Shown piece after piece: positions 32,828 through 42,316 of a stretch of 42,551 nucleotides of DNA (positions are counted from its first letter, which is position 1; each line of letters begins with the position of its first letter). A program made the translations under genes and the position numbers. Below the pieces are notes generated by a model. The model saw only the letters and a program-made list of their open reading frames with translations. It was not told the origin of the DNA and ran no database searches. Origin of the DNA: Bacteroidaceae bacterium (lineage in GTDB: Bacteria > Bacteroidota > Bacteroidia > Bacteroidales > Bacteroidaceae); the NCBI GenBank assembly GCA_024688885.1, contig JAILDV010000014.1:1-42551 (forward strand). Reading direction: 5' to 3'.

Positions 32828-33688
32828 TCATTCTTGTTTCTCAGTTGCAGCATCGCTTTTCTCTGTCTCAGGAGCAGCCATTCTGAAAGAGATGGGGAGT
32901 GAATATCTTACGCGTACAGGCTTGCCGTCTTTTTTCCCAGGTGTCCATTTGGGCATCGACTTGACCACTCGCGCCGCTTCTTCATCTAAAGCGGGATGTA
33001 TGGATTTCATCACTTTCACTTCATCGATGCTACCATCTTTGTTGACAATGAAACTGACGATCACTCGGCCCTGCGCATTATCCTTCTGTGCCTCCTCTGG
33101 ATATTGCATGTTTTGTGAGAGCCATGTCATGAGTGCTTGCTGTCCGCCTTCGAACTCGGCTTGTACATCGGGGGCTTCCTCAACAGGTTCCATTTGTCGT
33201 GGTGGGAAAGGAAATTGTGGCTGTTCTTCTTTCTTCACTTCCAATTTGATGATGTCCTTATAGACTTTTGCCCAATACTCTGCCTTCTGTTCGTCTTTGG
33301 GCACACCTGCTCCTTGGTGATAAATGGAGGCAAGGTTGAATTGTGCATCTTTCAGCCCTTGGTTTGCTGCCTTCTCAAACCATTCCACTGCCTTGCTGAT
33401 GTCTTGTGGCACCACTTTACCCTCCACGTAGAATGTGCCGATGTTGTATTGTGCACCGGCATGTCCGTTTTCTGCTGCTTTTTCATAGGCGGCAAATGCC
33501 TTGTCAAACTTCTGTGCCTCGAGCAATTCATTGCCTTTTTGGTAATTCTTTTCTGCTTCAGCAGCCTTCTGCTGTGCTTGACGTCTCGCCATCTGCCCGA
33601 AGTTGCCGAAACCACCAGGGAATTGTGCTGACATGTGCATTGTCAGCATCATGGCTACTGCCATTAGGAGCCATCTGTTCTTTGCCAT
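32828..33688 (-). CDS. Exported Sel1-repeat protein with TonB C-terminal domain
   Basis: A 286-residue protein with a cleavable-looking signal peptide (1-21, ending MSA). Two Sel1-like TPR repeats (about 62-133) and a charged/Pro linker (150-180) are followed by a TonB C-terminal domain (about 182-268, GRVIVSFIVNKDGSIDEV through PVRVRYSLPISF). It lacks the usual N-terminal membrane anchor and Pro-rich spacer of an energy-transducing TonB, so it more likely works as a periplasmic adaptor than as a motor-coupled TonB. ATG 33688 is chosen over the upstream extension because only this start gives a signal peptide. It is upstream of the sigma54-type regulator (181-bp gap). Confidence 0.85.
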   Translation of the reverse strand: MAKNRWLLMAVAMMLTMHMSAQFPGGFGNFGQMARRQAQQKAAEAEKNYQKGNELLEAQKFDKAFAAYEKAAENGHAGAQYNIGTFYVEGKVVPQDISKAVEWFEKAANQGLKDAQFNLASIYHQGAGVPKDEQKAEYWAKVYKDIIKLEVKKEEQPQFPFPPRQMEPVEEAPDVQAEFEGGQQALMTWLSQNMQYPEEAQKDNAQGRVIVSFIVNKDGSIDEVKVMKSIHPALDEEAARVVKSMPKWTPGKKDGKPVRVRYSLPISFRMAAPETEKSDAATEKQE

Positions 33689-33735
33689 TTCTTTGTTTGA
33701 TTTTGTTAGATTAGTAAATAAAGTGATTGATGTCG

Positions 33736-33743
33736 CAAAGTTA
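33736..33743 (-). promoter_or_regulatory. -7 box of the Sel1-TonB gene
   Basis: TAACTTTG on the minus strand, with a TTG 21 nt upstream (33765-33767) and a 47-nt leader. Confidence 0.6.
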
Positions 33744-33865
33744 CGAATAAATTCCTGAAACAAACAAGGATTTGGGAAACTTTCTTGGAAAGATTTTGTG
33801 GTTTGCAGAAAATGTCGTTACTTTGCAAGAGGTTTTTGTAACAACTATTTAATACTTTTACGAAT

Positions 33866-34780
33866 ATGAAGAAATTGGCTTTGTATGCACTGGGACTTTG
33901 TGTGTCCCTGATGCTTATGAATTGTAAGGGACAGGCTTCTGGCGACAACTCGGAAGGTGATGTTGCGGGCGACTCTGTACAGACGGGGAATATCCTGAAT
34001 GTGGGAGAGCCTTCGGCGCAGAAGTTCGTGAGAGTCGTGAAGGAGAACATTGAGATTTTCCGATATGCTGATCCCGAGAGTCCTTGGCTTGTAACATGGA
34101 TGGAAGACCTTGAGTCGGACATGGCCGTCATTGTGGATAAGTGGTCGAATGAAGATGTGCCTGACGGTTACAGCTGTAATGAAAGCTTTGCTTATGCAGG
34201 TCAGGTGTTTGCTGTGCTTGGCGAGGAAGGTGACTACTACAAGGTGAGCATCTATAACAAAAATTGTGACATGGAGTATGGTTTTGTGAAGAAGGATGAT
34301 GTGGAGGATGTGGAACCACTAACTGCGACAGCGGAATCTCTGGAGGAATTTGACTTCGAGTTTGAGGGAATTGACATGAAAATCTTCAAAGAAGGAAAAT
34401 ATAAGGGACTTGTGCTGCGTGTGTTACAAGATGAACTGGATGGTATTACATTGGAAGTGGGCGTGCTGATGAATGGTTGTTTGGCATTCCCGGAACTGAA
34501 CCGTGGAGAAATTTTTTGTGACCCGAATGTGAAGGAGTTGACTTTCATGGAAAAGGCGAAAGAAGGCGAATTGCAATACTATTTCAAATATCCGAAGTCA
34601 ATGGCACGTTGGCCTGAACAGGATTTGATGGAAGGATTTGATTTTGACAAGTTGACGGATGAGCAGATAGGGAAGATTGTGCAGGATATGCTGGAACGGA
34701 AGTCGGAATATGTGAAGTATGACTATTTGATTCCAGAAACCGAAGGTGGTCTCTTGTCTTTCTGGATGAAGAACAAATAA
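33866..34780 (+). CDS. Hypothetical lipoprotein with SH3-like region
   Basis: A 304-residue exported protein I cannot name. The signal ends in SLMLMNC, making C20 a likely acylation site, though Asn at -1 is atypical. Residues about 50-150 show repeated strand patterns (VFAVLGEEGDYYKVSI, EYGFVKKDDVEDV) reminiscent of a bacterial SH3 domain. The rest is acidic, with no recognised motif. A TACTTTG element near 33820 could be its -7 box. The SGNH hydrolase follows after 29 bp, so the two are likely co-transcribed. Confidence 0.75.
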   Translation: MKKLALYALGLCVSLMLMNCKGQASGDNSEGDVAGDSVQTGNILNVGEPSAQKFVRVVKENIEIFRYADPESPWLVTWMEDLESDMAVIVDKWSNEDVPDGYSCNESFAYAGQVFAVLGEEGDYYKVSIYNKNCDMEYGFVKKDDVEDVEPLTATAESLEEFDFEFEGIDMKIFKEGKYKGLVLRVLQDELDGITLEVGVLMNGCLAFPELNRGEIFCDPNVKELTFMEKAKEGELQYYFKYPKSMARWPEQDLMEGFDFDKLTDEQIGKIVQDMLERKSEYVKYDYLIPETEGGLLSFWMKNK

Positions 34781-34809
34781 GAATGTTTAACCAAATACAA
34801 TTATAAAAT

Positions 34810-36012
34810 ATGAGAAAAATCGTATTGCTAATGGTAGCAATGACAATGGCAGCTGTGACGCTCTCGGCAAAAGAGAAAAAACAGCAGTATGTGGCAACGT
34901 GGACTACTGCCATTCAGAAAGTGGAACCTCACAATTTGGCTCCTGCTCCATATCTGTCGGGTAATTCATTAAGGCAGATTGTGGAGGTGTCTTTCGGTGG
35001 TAAAGAAGTGGCGCTGAAGTTGTCCAATGAGTTCAATACGGAAGAAACAGAGATTCTGGGTGTGGAACTGGCTGAAGCGGATTCACAGGGTGCTACTTCT
35101 GATATTATTGATTCATCTACTCCTTTGTTCTTCAATGGCAAAAGAAGCGTGACCATGAAACCTGGAGAAGTGATTGTGTCTGACCTTGTACCATTCAAGA
35201 TGACACCTCGCATGAACGTAGCCATCACCATTCATTTTGGTAAGGCTTCGCAGACAGATGTGACGGGACACCCAGGCTCTCGCACCAGCTCTTACATTGC
35301 CAAGGGCGACACGAAGGATTTCAAGGGTGCTGTGGAAACTGCCCACTGGTACTATATCAACAGTTTGTTGGTGGCAGTTCCGAAAGGGCAGTATGGCGCT
35401 ATTGCCGCTATTGGTAATTCCATCACAGACGGTAGAGGTACTACCACCAATGGACAGAACCGTTGGACAGATGTACTTTCAGAACGTCTTTTGCAGAACA
35501 AGAAGACCAAGAAATTGAGTGTGCTGAATTTGGGACTTGGTGGCAATTGCGTGCTTCGTGGAGGATTAGGTCCTACTGCAAACAGCCGATTCGATCGTGA
35601 TGTGTTGATGCAGGAAGGTGTGAAGTATGCCATTGTGTTTGAAGGTGTCAATGATTTGGGCGGTTCTCGCGATGGTGAAGCGACTGCCAAGCAATTGATT
35701 GAGTCATTCCAGGCGATGATTAAGAAAGCGCATGAGAAAGGCATCAAAATTTTTGGTGGTACCATCATGCCATTCAAGGGTAATAATTATTATAATGAAT
35801 CACGCGAGAAAGGTCGCCAGATGGTGAACGAGTGGATTCGCACCTCTGGTGAATATGATGGCGTCATTGATTTTGATGCTGCCACAAGAGACCCCGAACA
35901 GCCTGACCGTCTTAATCCTGCTTTCCTTTTCGAGAATGACTGGCTGCACCCAAATGCTATTGGTTATCAGAAGATGGGTGAATCGATTGATCTCAACCTT
36001 TTCACACGATAG
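34810..36012 (+). CDS. Secreted SGNH/GDSL hydrolase
   Basis: A 400-residue exported esterase-type hydrolase. Signal peptide 1-20 (ending TLSA). A beta-rich domain (about 25-190) precedes the SGNH fold. The catalytic blocks are complete: GNSITDG with S204 (block I), GLGGN with G245 and N247 (block II), GVND at 280-283 (block III), and DWLHPN with D378 and H381 (block V). Likely substrates are acetyl or acyl groups on glycans, but none can be assigned. It is co-transcribed with the lipoprotein gene and ends at a strong bidirectional terminator. Confidence 0.9.
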   Translation: MRKIVLLMVAMTMAAVTLSAKEKKQQYVATWTTAIQKVEPHNLAPAPYLSGNSLRQIVEVSFGGKEVALKLSNEFNTEETEILGVELAEADSQGATSDIIDSSTPLFFNGKRSVTMKPGEVIVSDLVPFKMTPRMNVAITIHFGKASQTDVTGHPGSRTSSYIAKGDTKDFKGAVETAHWYYINSLLVAVPKGQYGAIAAIGNSITDGRGTTTNGQNRWTDVLSERLLQNKKTKKLSVLNLGLGGNCVLRGGLGPTANSRFDRDVLMQEGVKYAIVFEGVNDLGGSRDGEATAKQLIESFQAMIKKAHEKGIKIFGGTIMPFKGNNYYNESREKGRQMVNEWIRTSGEYDGVIDFDAATRDPEQPDRLNPAFLFENDWLHPNAIGYQKMGESIDLNLFTR

Positions 36013-36027
36013 ACAAAACTTCCACAG

Positions 36028-36072
36028 AAAAAAAGAGAGGCATTTCCTGCATGGGGATGCCTCTCTTTTTTT
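36028..36072. terminator. Bidirectional terminator, 16-bp perfect stem
   Basis: Arms 36028-36043 and 36057-36072 are exact reverse complements, with A- and T-runs built into the stem. It separates convergent genes and serves both. Confidence 0.9.
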
Positions 36073-36098
36073 GAATCGTTTTTAATGTTGCAAAGTGT

Positions 36099-36743
36099 TC
36101 AGCCTCTCAGATAGGGGTTGTACATCTTTTCTCTTCCTATCGTGGTGGAAGGGCCATGTCCACTGAACACTTTCGTCTCGTCAGGTAGGTTTGCCAACTT
36201 TCTGAGGCTCAGCATGAGCCATTCGTAATTGCCGCCTTCCAAATCGGTGCGTCCGCAACTGCCACAGAAGAGGGTGTCGCCTGAGAAGAGAACGTGGTCT
36301 TTCTCGGAATGGAAACAGATGCAACCATGGGTGTGTCCTGGAGTGGTGAGCACTTTGAGGGTGGTTTCGCCAAACTTCACTTCGCTTCCATCGAGCAAAG
36401 ATGTACCAAGTGGGGGAAGAGGAGGGTGGGGAATGCCAACACCAATAACGGAACGAATCTGCTCATCCATGTTCTCATAGATGTGCAGGTCTTCGTAATT
36501 TGCTTCTGGACATAACCCCAAATCGCGATGCGCGAAAGTGTTGCCCCATACGTGATCGAAATGCAGGTGTGTGTTCAACAAATGTTTCACTTGCAAGTCA
36601 TTGTTGGCAATGTATTTCTTGATGTCAGCCCATTCATACTCGTCAGCACATCCACAATCAATGATGACTGCTTCTTTTGTCTCATCACTTGCCACATAGC
36701 AATTCTCACCCAATGGGTTCACCTCAAATGTCTTGATTGTCAT
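36099..36743 (-). CDS. MBL-fold metallohydrolase (glyoxalase II-like)
   Basis: A 214-residue cytoplasmic metallo-beta-lactamase-fold hydrolase. The metal-binding signature THLHFDH holds H59, H61, D63 and H64. Further ligands are in TTPGHTHG and FSGDTLF, and FSGHGPST near the end. It resembles the short YcbL-type glyoxalase II group. It is the last gene of the DUF4301 - rsmG - hydrolase run (46 bp after rsmG). The substrate is not determined. Confidence 0.9.
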   Translation of the reverse strand: MTIKTFEVNPLGENCYVASDETKEAVIIDCGCADEYEWADIKKYIANNDLQVKHLLNTHLHFDHVWGNTFAHRDLGLCPEANYEDLHIYENMDEQIRSVIGVGIPHPPLPPLGTSLLDGSEVKFGETTLKVLTTPGHTHGCICFHSEKDHVLFSGDTLFCGSCGRTDLEGGNYEWLMLSLRKLANLPDETKVFSGHGPSTTIGREKMYNPYLRG

Positions 36744-36789
36744 AGATAATTATAAGTTATGGATTAAAGTTTGAGTTTGGCAAGAAACT

Positions 36790-37419
36790 TTACACTTTAC
36801 ATACCACGTGCACCACTTTCTTTGTCTTGAAATACTCTTCTTCGAAAAAGTCACTCAGTTCCCATACAGTCGCAATATTTTTCATCGAGGCAATTTCACC
36901 AGCCAGTTCTCCTCCCTTCAAGGCAATGATACCATTGGGAAAAGCATTGTGCTGTTCCTTCTTGATGTTCTTCTTAGCCACTTTCATCAAGTCTGTCATC
37001 GGCATGACGGCACGAGTCACCACGAAGTCGTACTTCTCTTTGATTTCTTCTGCTCTTGCATGACTGAACTTCACATTTTTCAATCCGATAGCTGTTGCTA
37101 CTTCATTGGCTACTTTGACTTTCTTCCCTATGCTGTCAACGAGATGAAACTGCACGTTAGGGTAGAGTATTGCCAATGGAATGCCCGGGAAACCACCACC
37201 TGTTCCAAGGTCCATGATGGTGGTGCCATCTTTGAAGTTCACCACTTTGGCGATGCCTAACGAGTGCAGTACATGATGCTCGTATAGGTTTTGAATGTCC
37301 TTACGCGAAATCACATTGATTTTTGCGTTCCAATCATTATAAAGAGCCTCAAGTTGAGTAAACTGCTCAACCTGAAGCTCTGTGAGATGGGGAAAATACT
37401 TTTGAATGATTGTCGTCAT
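36790..37419 (-). CDS. rsmG: 16S rRNA (guanine527-N7)-methyltransferase RsmG
   Basis: Methylates G527 of 16S rRNA using S-adenosylmethionine. The 209-residue protein has the Rossmann SAM-binding motif LGTGGGFPG (71-79) and the RsmG-typical VISRKD and HHVLHSLG. Start 37419 (MTTIIQKYF) is preferred over 37434, since family members begin there. It is 57 bp after DUF4301 and 46 bp before the hydrolase gene on the same strand. Confidence 0.95.
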   Translation of the reverse strand: MTTIIQKYFPHLTELQVEQFTQLEALYNDWNAKINVISRKDIQNLYEHHVLHSLGIAKVVNFKDGTTIMDLGTGGGFPGIPLAILYPNVQFHLVDSIGKKVKVANEVATAIGLKNVKFSHARAEEIKEKYDFVVTRAVMPMTDLMKVAKKNIKKEQHNAFPNGIIALKGGELAGEIASMKNIATVWELSDFFEEEYFKTKKVVHVVCKV

Positions 37420-37476
37420 TATAATTTGATACAATCTTGCAATTGCAAATGATTTATTATCAATTCGTAAATGTCA

Positions 37477-38964
37477 TTACTGGTGTTGTGGACGCAGCAA
37501 ATCGTTCACCGTCTTCACGGGATTGAATGTGCCGAGTGACACCTCCACGAAGATGGTGTTCCAGTCGCTCATCGCACCATTCCAAAGACCAGGTAATTCG
37601 AGTGCCTTGAGCTCTTTACCATCCTTGCTCTTGCTGGAGATAAATCCTGTTTGTGCGTCAACGTACTGGGTCAAGTTGAACTTGTTACCCTTGTAGTCTT
37701 TCACTGCACATACCAAATCAACAGGATTGAAGTGCGTTCCATTTTGGAACATCTGCAGGTATTCGGCATTGTTCTTGTCAATCTGGCTGCTCTCCAGAAT
37801 TTGCAAACTGATGGTGCCATCCTGATTGTATGCCAAGAATGGGCCACCGCCTGGCTCGCCCACATTCTTCACCATACCGCACACACGCATAGGACGATTC
37901 AGCTTCTTCTTCAGATAGATGGCGAGTTCTGCATCTTCCAAGTCTTTCAACTCAGGATTACGGCAACAAAGCTCGTCACGCAGGAAACGGATGATTTCCT
38001 CTAATTGTGCATGAGTGTATTTTCCGCTGTCCAGCAGTTCGAGATACTGGAACGCTTTCTTTTGCTTGCACACCAACACACCAGCAATCAATTTCTTGTA
38101 CTCAACTGTCTCTGCTTTCATACGGTCAGGTACTACGTTGTCAATGTTTTTGATGAAGATTACATCTGCATCTAAGTCGTTCAAGTTCTCAATCAGTGCG
38201 CCATGACCGCCTGGACGGAAAAGAATCTTGCCGTCCTTTCCACGGAATGGCGTGTTGTCAGGATTGGCAGCCACGGTGTCAGTGCTTGCCTTCTGCTCTG
38301 AGAAACTCACCGAATACTTCACGCCAAACTTCTTTTCGTATTTAGGAGCAACCTTTGCAACAAGAGCCTCAAACAATGGGCGATGTTCAGGGCTAACGGT
38401 GAAGTGGACGTTTACATGACCATTCTTGCCACCAGCATAAAGCGCACCTTCCACCAGATGTTCTTCTACGGGAGTGCGTGCTCCATCCTCGTATTTATGG
38501 AATTTCAGCAGACCTTTAGGTAACTTGCCATACGAAAGTCCTTCCTCGCCCAGCAGAGTCGCAATCGCTGTCTTCACACTGTTGTCACCGCCATTCTTGC
38601 TGATGGCTGCTTGCAAGTCATCGATGAAGGCGAATTTGTCAATATTGTTTTCAAACTTCTGGATGAAGTCTGTCTTTTCCTCATTGTCGAGATATTCAAA
38701 AAGATTCTTGAACATACGGCTTGCTGCACCTGATGCAGGTACGAACTTGAGCACCTTTCCTGACCCTTCCAGGTATGCATCCCAAGCTGATAGATAGTCC
38801 TTCTTCTCAGTTTCCGACGGAATAGTGATTCCATTGCCTGGCGATGCAGCTCCTGCCAATCTAAGCCATGGGAATCCAGTCTTGAAACAATTCAACTGTG
38901 CGTTCAGTTTCTCTTCCGAAATACCTTTCTTCTCGAGAAAGGCTTTGTCTTCTTGTGTGAGCAT
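37477..38964 (-). CDS. DUF4301 family protein
   Basis: A 495-residue cytoplasmic protein of the DUF4301 family found in Bacteroidetes (family from recollection). It has no signal peptide or membrane segment. Visible conserved stretches include KFVPASGAASRMFK, FRPGGHGALIENLNDL and VGEPGGGPFLAY. These glycine-rich loops recall nucleotide- or sugar-nucleotide-binding enzymes, but no function can be assigned. It leads a run with rsmG and the hydrolase. Confidence 0.85.
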   Translation of the reverse strand: MLTQEDKAFLEKKGISEEKLNAQLNCFKTGFPWLRLAGAASPGNGITIPSETEKKDYLSAWDAYLEGSGKVLKFVPASGAASRMFKNLFEYLDNEEKTDFIQKFENNIDKFAFIDDLQAAISKNGGDNSVKTAIATLLGEEGLSYGKLPKGLLKFHKYEDGARTPVEEHLVEGALYAGGKNGHVNVHFTVSPEHRPLFEALVAKVAPKYEKKFGVKYSVSFSEQKASTDTVAANPDNTPFRGKDGKILFRPGGHGALIENLNDLDADVIFIKNIDNVVPDRMKAETVEYKKLIAGVLVCKQKKAFQYLELLDSGKYTHAQLEEIIRFLRDELCCRNPELKDLEDAELAIYLKKKLNRPMRVCGMVKNVGEPGGGPFLAYNQDGTISLQILESSQIDKNNAEYLQMFQNGTHFNPVDLVCAVKDYKGNKFNLTQYVDAQTGFISSKSKDGKELKALELPGLWNGAMSDWNTIFVEVSLGTFNPVKTVNDLLRPQHQ

Positions 38965-39002
38965 GTTTATTAAGGTTTTTGGTTGTTATATGAAAATTTT
39001 GC

Positions 39003-39032
39003 CAAAGATACAACTTTTCCTTCAAACAGCAA
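39003..39032 (-). promoter_or_regulatory. Promoter of the DUF4301 - rsmG - hydrolase operon
   Basis: On the minus strand TTG (39030-39032), 19 nt, TATCTTTG (39003-39010), about 39 nt before the ATG. Confidence 0.75.
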
Positions 39033-39090
39033 TGATTGTCATGCCAAAAAAGATACAGGAGCTGAACATTTCGACATGAATGATTATAAA

Positions 39091-39121
39091 AACAAAAATG
39101 GTGAGGAAAAATCCCCACCAT
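39091..39121 (-). terminator. Terminator of the small T9SS cargo gene
   Basis: ATGGTGAGG/CCCCACCAT (39098-39106, 39113-39121) pairs with one G-U on the minus-strand RNA and is followed there by TTTTTGTTTTT. Confidence 0.85.
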
Positions 39122-39142
39122 CGTATCTAAAGGAGTAATGGC

Positions 39143-39910
39143 TTATTTCACCAACACTGTCTTGCCCTTCACCACATAGATGCCAGGCTCAAGACCTTCA
39201 ACACTGTCTGCCACTTTCACGCCGGAGAGGTTGAACACTTCCACCTTCTCGTTTGCATTGACAACAGACTTGATGCTTGTCGCTTCTTTGTCTCCGATGT
39301 GTACGGTCTTCAACATCTTGGAACTACCGTTTTCCATCTTCACATAACAGCGGGTGGCATAGAAACCGTTAGTTGTCTCGCTGGCATTGACAAACGCTGC
39401 TTCGCTGTTGTCCTTTGCGAGAATGCCGTACAAACCTTGTGGCTCTGTTTGCTGCTGAGCAGCTGCCATTGTGACTTTTTCACCTGTTCCTTCTGCTGTG
39501 AACACCACAGATGCAATGCCATTGACGATAAGCGCATTCTCTGTGGTGAATTGTTTAGTGCCGTTTTCACCTGTGTAATAGAGGATGTAAGGTGTGTTTG
39601 CCTTGATTCCCTCTTTCTTGCAGTCTTGGAAGTTGAGTTTTACATCCACGCCGTCGTTCTCGACACCAACGAGTTTCTCCAATTTGCAGTCGCTTCCGAA
39701 TACGTCATTGACTTGGTCTTCCGACATGGCAAAAGGGAGTGAGATGGTGTTCCATCCCTGAAAAAGATAACGGCTGACAGACACGTTCAAGGTCTGCCCG
39801 TCATACTTTGCGAGGTCAGTTCCTTTGTAAGTGCTCAGTGTCAATGTCTTCTGAGCTGATGCGCTGATGCAACCGAGTGCAAAAGCAGCCAAGAGTAATA
39901 GTTTCTTCAT
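39143..39910 (-). CDS. Small secreted protein with T9SS sorting domain
   Basis: A 255-residue exported protein of unknown function. Signal peptide 1-19 (ending ISASA), then a beta-rich region with WNTISLPFAMSEDQV, a phrase common in Bacteroidetes surface proteins. The C-terminal 70 residues (VEVFNLSGVKVADSV, PGIYVVKGKTVLVK) form a T9SS type A sorting domain. It would thus be carried across the outer membrane like the CotH and phosphatase proteins. No catalytic motif is visible. It is divergent from glnN with closely spaced promoters. Confidence 0.8.
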   Translation of the reverse strand: MKKLLLLAAFALGCISASAQKTLTLSTYKGTDLAKYDGQTLNVSVSRYLFQGWNTISLPFAMSEDQVNDVFGSDCKLEKLVGVENDGVDVKLNFQDCKKEGIKANTPYILYYTGENGTKQFTTENALIVNGIASVVFTAEGTGEKVTMAAAQQQTEPQGLYGILAKDNSEAAFVNASETTNGFYATRCYVKMENGSSKMLKTVHIGDKEATSIKSVVNANEKVEVFNLSGVKVADSVEGLEPGIYVVKGKTVLVK

Positions 39911-40011
39911 ACGCTTTTTTGAGTTTTGGTGTGAATAATTTGTGTTATTTGATTTCTTTCTTCTGTGAATATGTGTTCACGTATAATGTCCATGTAATGG
40001 TATTTCTGTGG

Positions 40012-40042
40012 CAAAATTAGGGAAAATGTTTCTAATGAGCAA
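40012..40042 (-). promoter_or_regulatory. Promoter of the small T9SS cargo gene
   Basis: On the minus strand TTG (40040-40042), 20 nt, TAATTTTG (40012-40019): consensus. The leader is about 100 nt. Confidence 0.75.
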
Positions 40043-40063
40043 TGTTTTTTGCTGAAAATGTTA

Positions 40064-40071
40064 TAACTTTG
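40064..40071 (+). promoter_or_regulatory. glnN -7 box
   Basis: TAACTTTG on the plus strand, 31 nt before the glnN ATG. The -33 region (around ATG 40042-40044) is a poor match and abuts the divergent promoter's -33. Confidence 0.6.
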
Positions 40072-40102
40072 CAGTCAAATAGTAAAAAAAGGACATCAAA
40101 TT

Positions 40103-42292
40103 ATGGCTGCACGACTTAGATTCAAGGTGGTGGATGAGGCGTTCAAACGTGCTCCTGTATATGTGGAGCAACCCAAGGAACGTCCGAGTGAATATTTCGG
40201 TAAGTATGTCTTTGACAGACAGAAAATGTGCAAGTATCTGCCATCGGAAGTGTATGAGAAGATGTGTGATGTGATAGATAATGGCGCACCGTTTGACCGC
40301 ACCATTGCAGATGCAGTGGCTCAAGGCATAAAGACCTGGGCAATAGAGAATGGTGTGACACACTACACGCACTGGTTCCAACCTCTCACAGAAGGTACGG
40401 CGCAGAAGCATGATGGCTTTGTGGAGCATGACGGAAAGGGTGGAATGGTGGAAGAGTTTGAAGGAAAGTTGCTTGTGCAGCAGGAACCGGATGCCAGTTC
40501 TTTCCCATCAGGCGGAATTCGTTCCACTTTCGAGGCTCGTGGCTATTCAGCATGGGACCCTACATCACCCGTGTTCATCATTGGCGATACGCTCTTGATT
40601 CCTACCATCTTCATTTCCTATACAGGAGAAGCACTTGATTACAAGGTGCCACTTAAGAAAGCGCTCCATGCAGTTGATAAGGCTGCTACTGCTGTGGCTC
40701 AATACTTCTATCCTGACGTGAAGAAGGTGATTTCCAACCTTGGTTGGGAACAGGAGTATTTCCTCGTGGATGAGTCGCTCTTTGCAGCTCGTCCTGACCT
40801 TGTGATGACGGGGCGCACCCTGATGGGGCATGACTCTGCAAAGAATCAGCAGATGGATGACCATTACTTTGGTTCCATTCCTGCTCGTGTGGAGGAGTTC
40901 ATGAAAGACATCGAGATTCAGGCGTTGCAACTTGGAATTCCTTGTAAGACACGTCACAACGAAGTGGCACCTAACCAGTTTGAACTGGCTCCTATTTTTG
41001 AAGAAACAAACCTTGCGATTGACCACAACATGCTGATGATGGCCATCATGAAGCGTGTGGCTCGAAAACATGGTTTCCGCTGCTTGCTGCATGAAAAACC
41101 CTTCAAGGGTGTGAACGGTTCGGGAAAGCATGAGAACTGGTCACTTGCCACTGATACGGGCATTCTGCTTCATGCACCAGGTAAGACTACGATGGACAAC
41201 CTTCGTTTCGTCACCTTCATTGTCGAAACACTCAAGGCTGTCTATGACCATAACGGACTGCTCAAAGCATCCATCATGAGTGCCACCAACGCTCATCGTT
41301 TGGGTGCGAATGAGGCTCCTCCTGCCATTATTTCCTCTTTCCTCGGAAAGACAGTCACCGATTTGCTTGAACATGTAGAGAAAGCAGAAGACAACAACCT
41401 TTCTGTGGCAGGGAAAAAGGCATTCAAGATAGACCTTCCTTCCATTCCGGAATTGCTGATTGACAACACTGACCGCAACCGTACATCTCCATTTGCCTTC
41501 ACTGGCAACCGTTTTGAGTTCCGTGCTGTCGGTTCTGAAGCCAACTGTGCCTCAGCGATGCTGATGCTCAATGCAGCTGTTGCAGAAGCGCTCATCAATT
41601 TCAAAGCGCGAGTGGATGCCTTGATAGAAAAAGGTGAGGTGAAGGAAAAAGCCATCTTGAAAGTGGTGCGTGAGGACATCAAACATGTGAAGCCTATTGT
41701 GTTCAATGGTAATGGCTACAGCGAGGAATGGAAAGCTGAGGCAGCTAAACGTGGGTTGGATTGTGAGACATCTGCACCATTGGTTTTCGACAACTATCTG
41801 AAAGACGCTTCTGTCAAGATGTTTGAGAAGACACATGTGATGACTCGTTTTGAATTGGAGGCACGCAACGAAATCAAATGGGAAACATACACCAAGAAGA
41901 TACAGATAGAATCACGTATTTTCGGTGACCTATGTCTCAATCATATTATTCCTGTGGTGACGCGCTACCAATCTGTGCTGATTGATAATGTTCACAAGGT
42001 TCGTGACATCTTCCCTGCAGATAAGACACAAAAGATTTCCAAGGAGAACATGCACCTCATTGAGCAGATTTCCGAACATGAAAGCTTCATCGTTGAGAAT
42101 GTGGAGAAAATGGTTGAGGCTCGCAAAGTGGCGAATCGCATAGAGTTAGAACGTGAGAAAGCCATTGCTTATCACGACACCGTGGCTCCACTTCTGGAGG
42201 AGATACGCTACCATGTGGACAAGCTTGAAACCATCGTCGATGATGAGGCATGGCCATTGCCAAAATATCGGGAATTGTTGTTCATCAGATAA
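40103..42292 (+). CDS. glnN: Glutamine synthetase type III
   Basis: ATP-dependent synthesis of glutamine from glutamate and ammonium; the main ammonia-assimilation enzyme type in many Bacteroidales. The 729-residue length and the motifs KGVNGSGKH (335-343) and FAFTGNRFEFRAVGSE (464-479) identify the large GSIII form rather than the 450-residue GSI. ATG 40103 fits both the -7 box and the family's N-terminus (MAARLRFKVVDEAF-type). It is monocistronic, followed by intergenic repeats and a probable IS end. Confidence 0.96.
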   Translation: MAARLRFKVVDEAFKRAPVYVEQPKERPSEYFGKYVFDRQKMCKYLPSEVYEKMCDVIDNGAPFDRTIADAVAQGIKTWAIENGVTHYTHWFQPLTEGTAQKHDGFVEHDGKGGMVEEFEGKLLVQQEPDASSFPSGGIRSTFEARGYSAWDPTSPVFIIGDTLLIPTIFISYTGEALDYKVPLKKALHAVDKAATAVAQYFYPDVKKVISNLGWEQEYFLVDESLFAARPDLVMTGRTLMGHDSAKNQQMDDHYFGSIPARVEEFMKDIEIQALQLGIPCKTRHNEVAPNQFELAPIFEETNLAIDHNMLMMAIMKRVARKHGFRCLLHEKPFKGVNGSGKHENWSLATDTGILLHAPGKTTMDNLRFVTFIVETLKAVYDHNGLLKASIMSATNAHRLGANEAPPAIISSFLGKTVTDLLEHVEKAEDNNLSVAGKKAFKIDLPSIPELLIDNTDRNRTSPFAFTGNRFEFRAVGSEANCASAMLMLNAAVAEALINFKARVDALIEKGEVKEKAILKVVREDIKHVKPIVFNGNGYSEEWKAEAAKRGLDCETSAPLVFDNYLKDASVKMFEKTHVMTRFELEARNEIKWETYTKKIQIESRIFGDLCLNHIIPVVTRYQSVLIDNVHKVRDIFPADKTQKISKENMHLIEQISEHESFIVENVEKMVEARKVANRIELEREKAIAYHDTVAPLLEEIRYHVDKLETIVDDEAWPLPKYRELLFIR

Positions 42293-42316
42293 CAGAAATC
42301 TTTTATTTTCTTTAAT

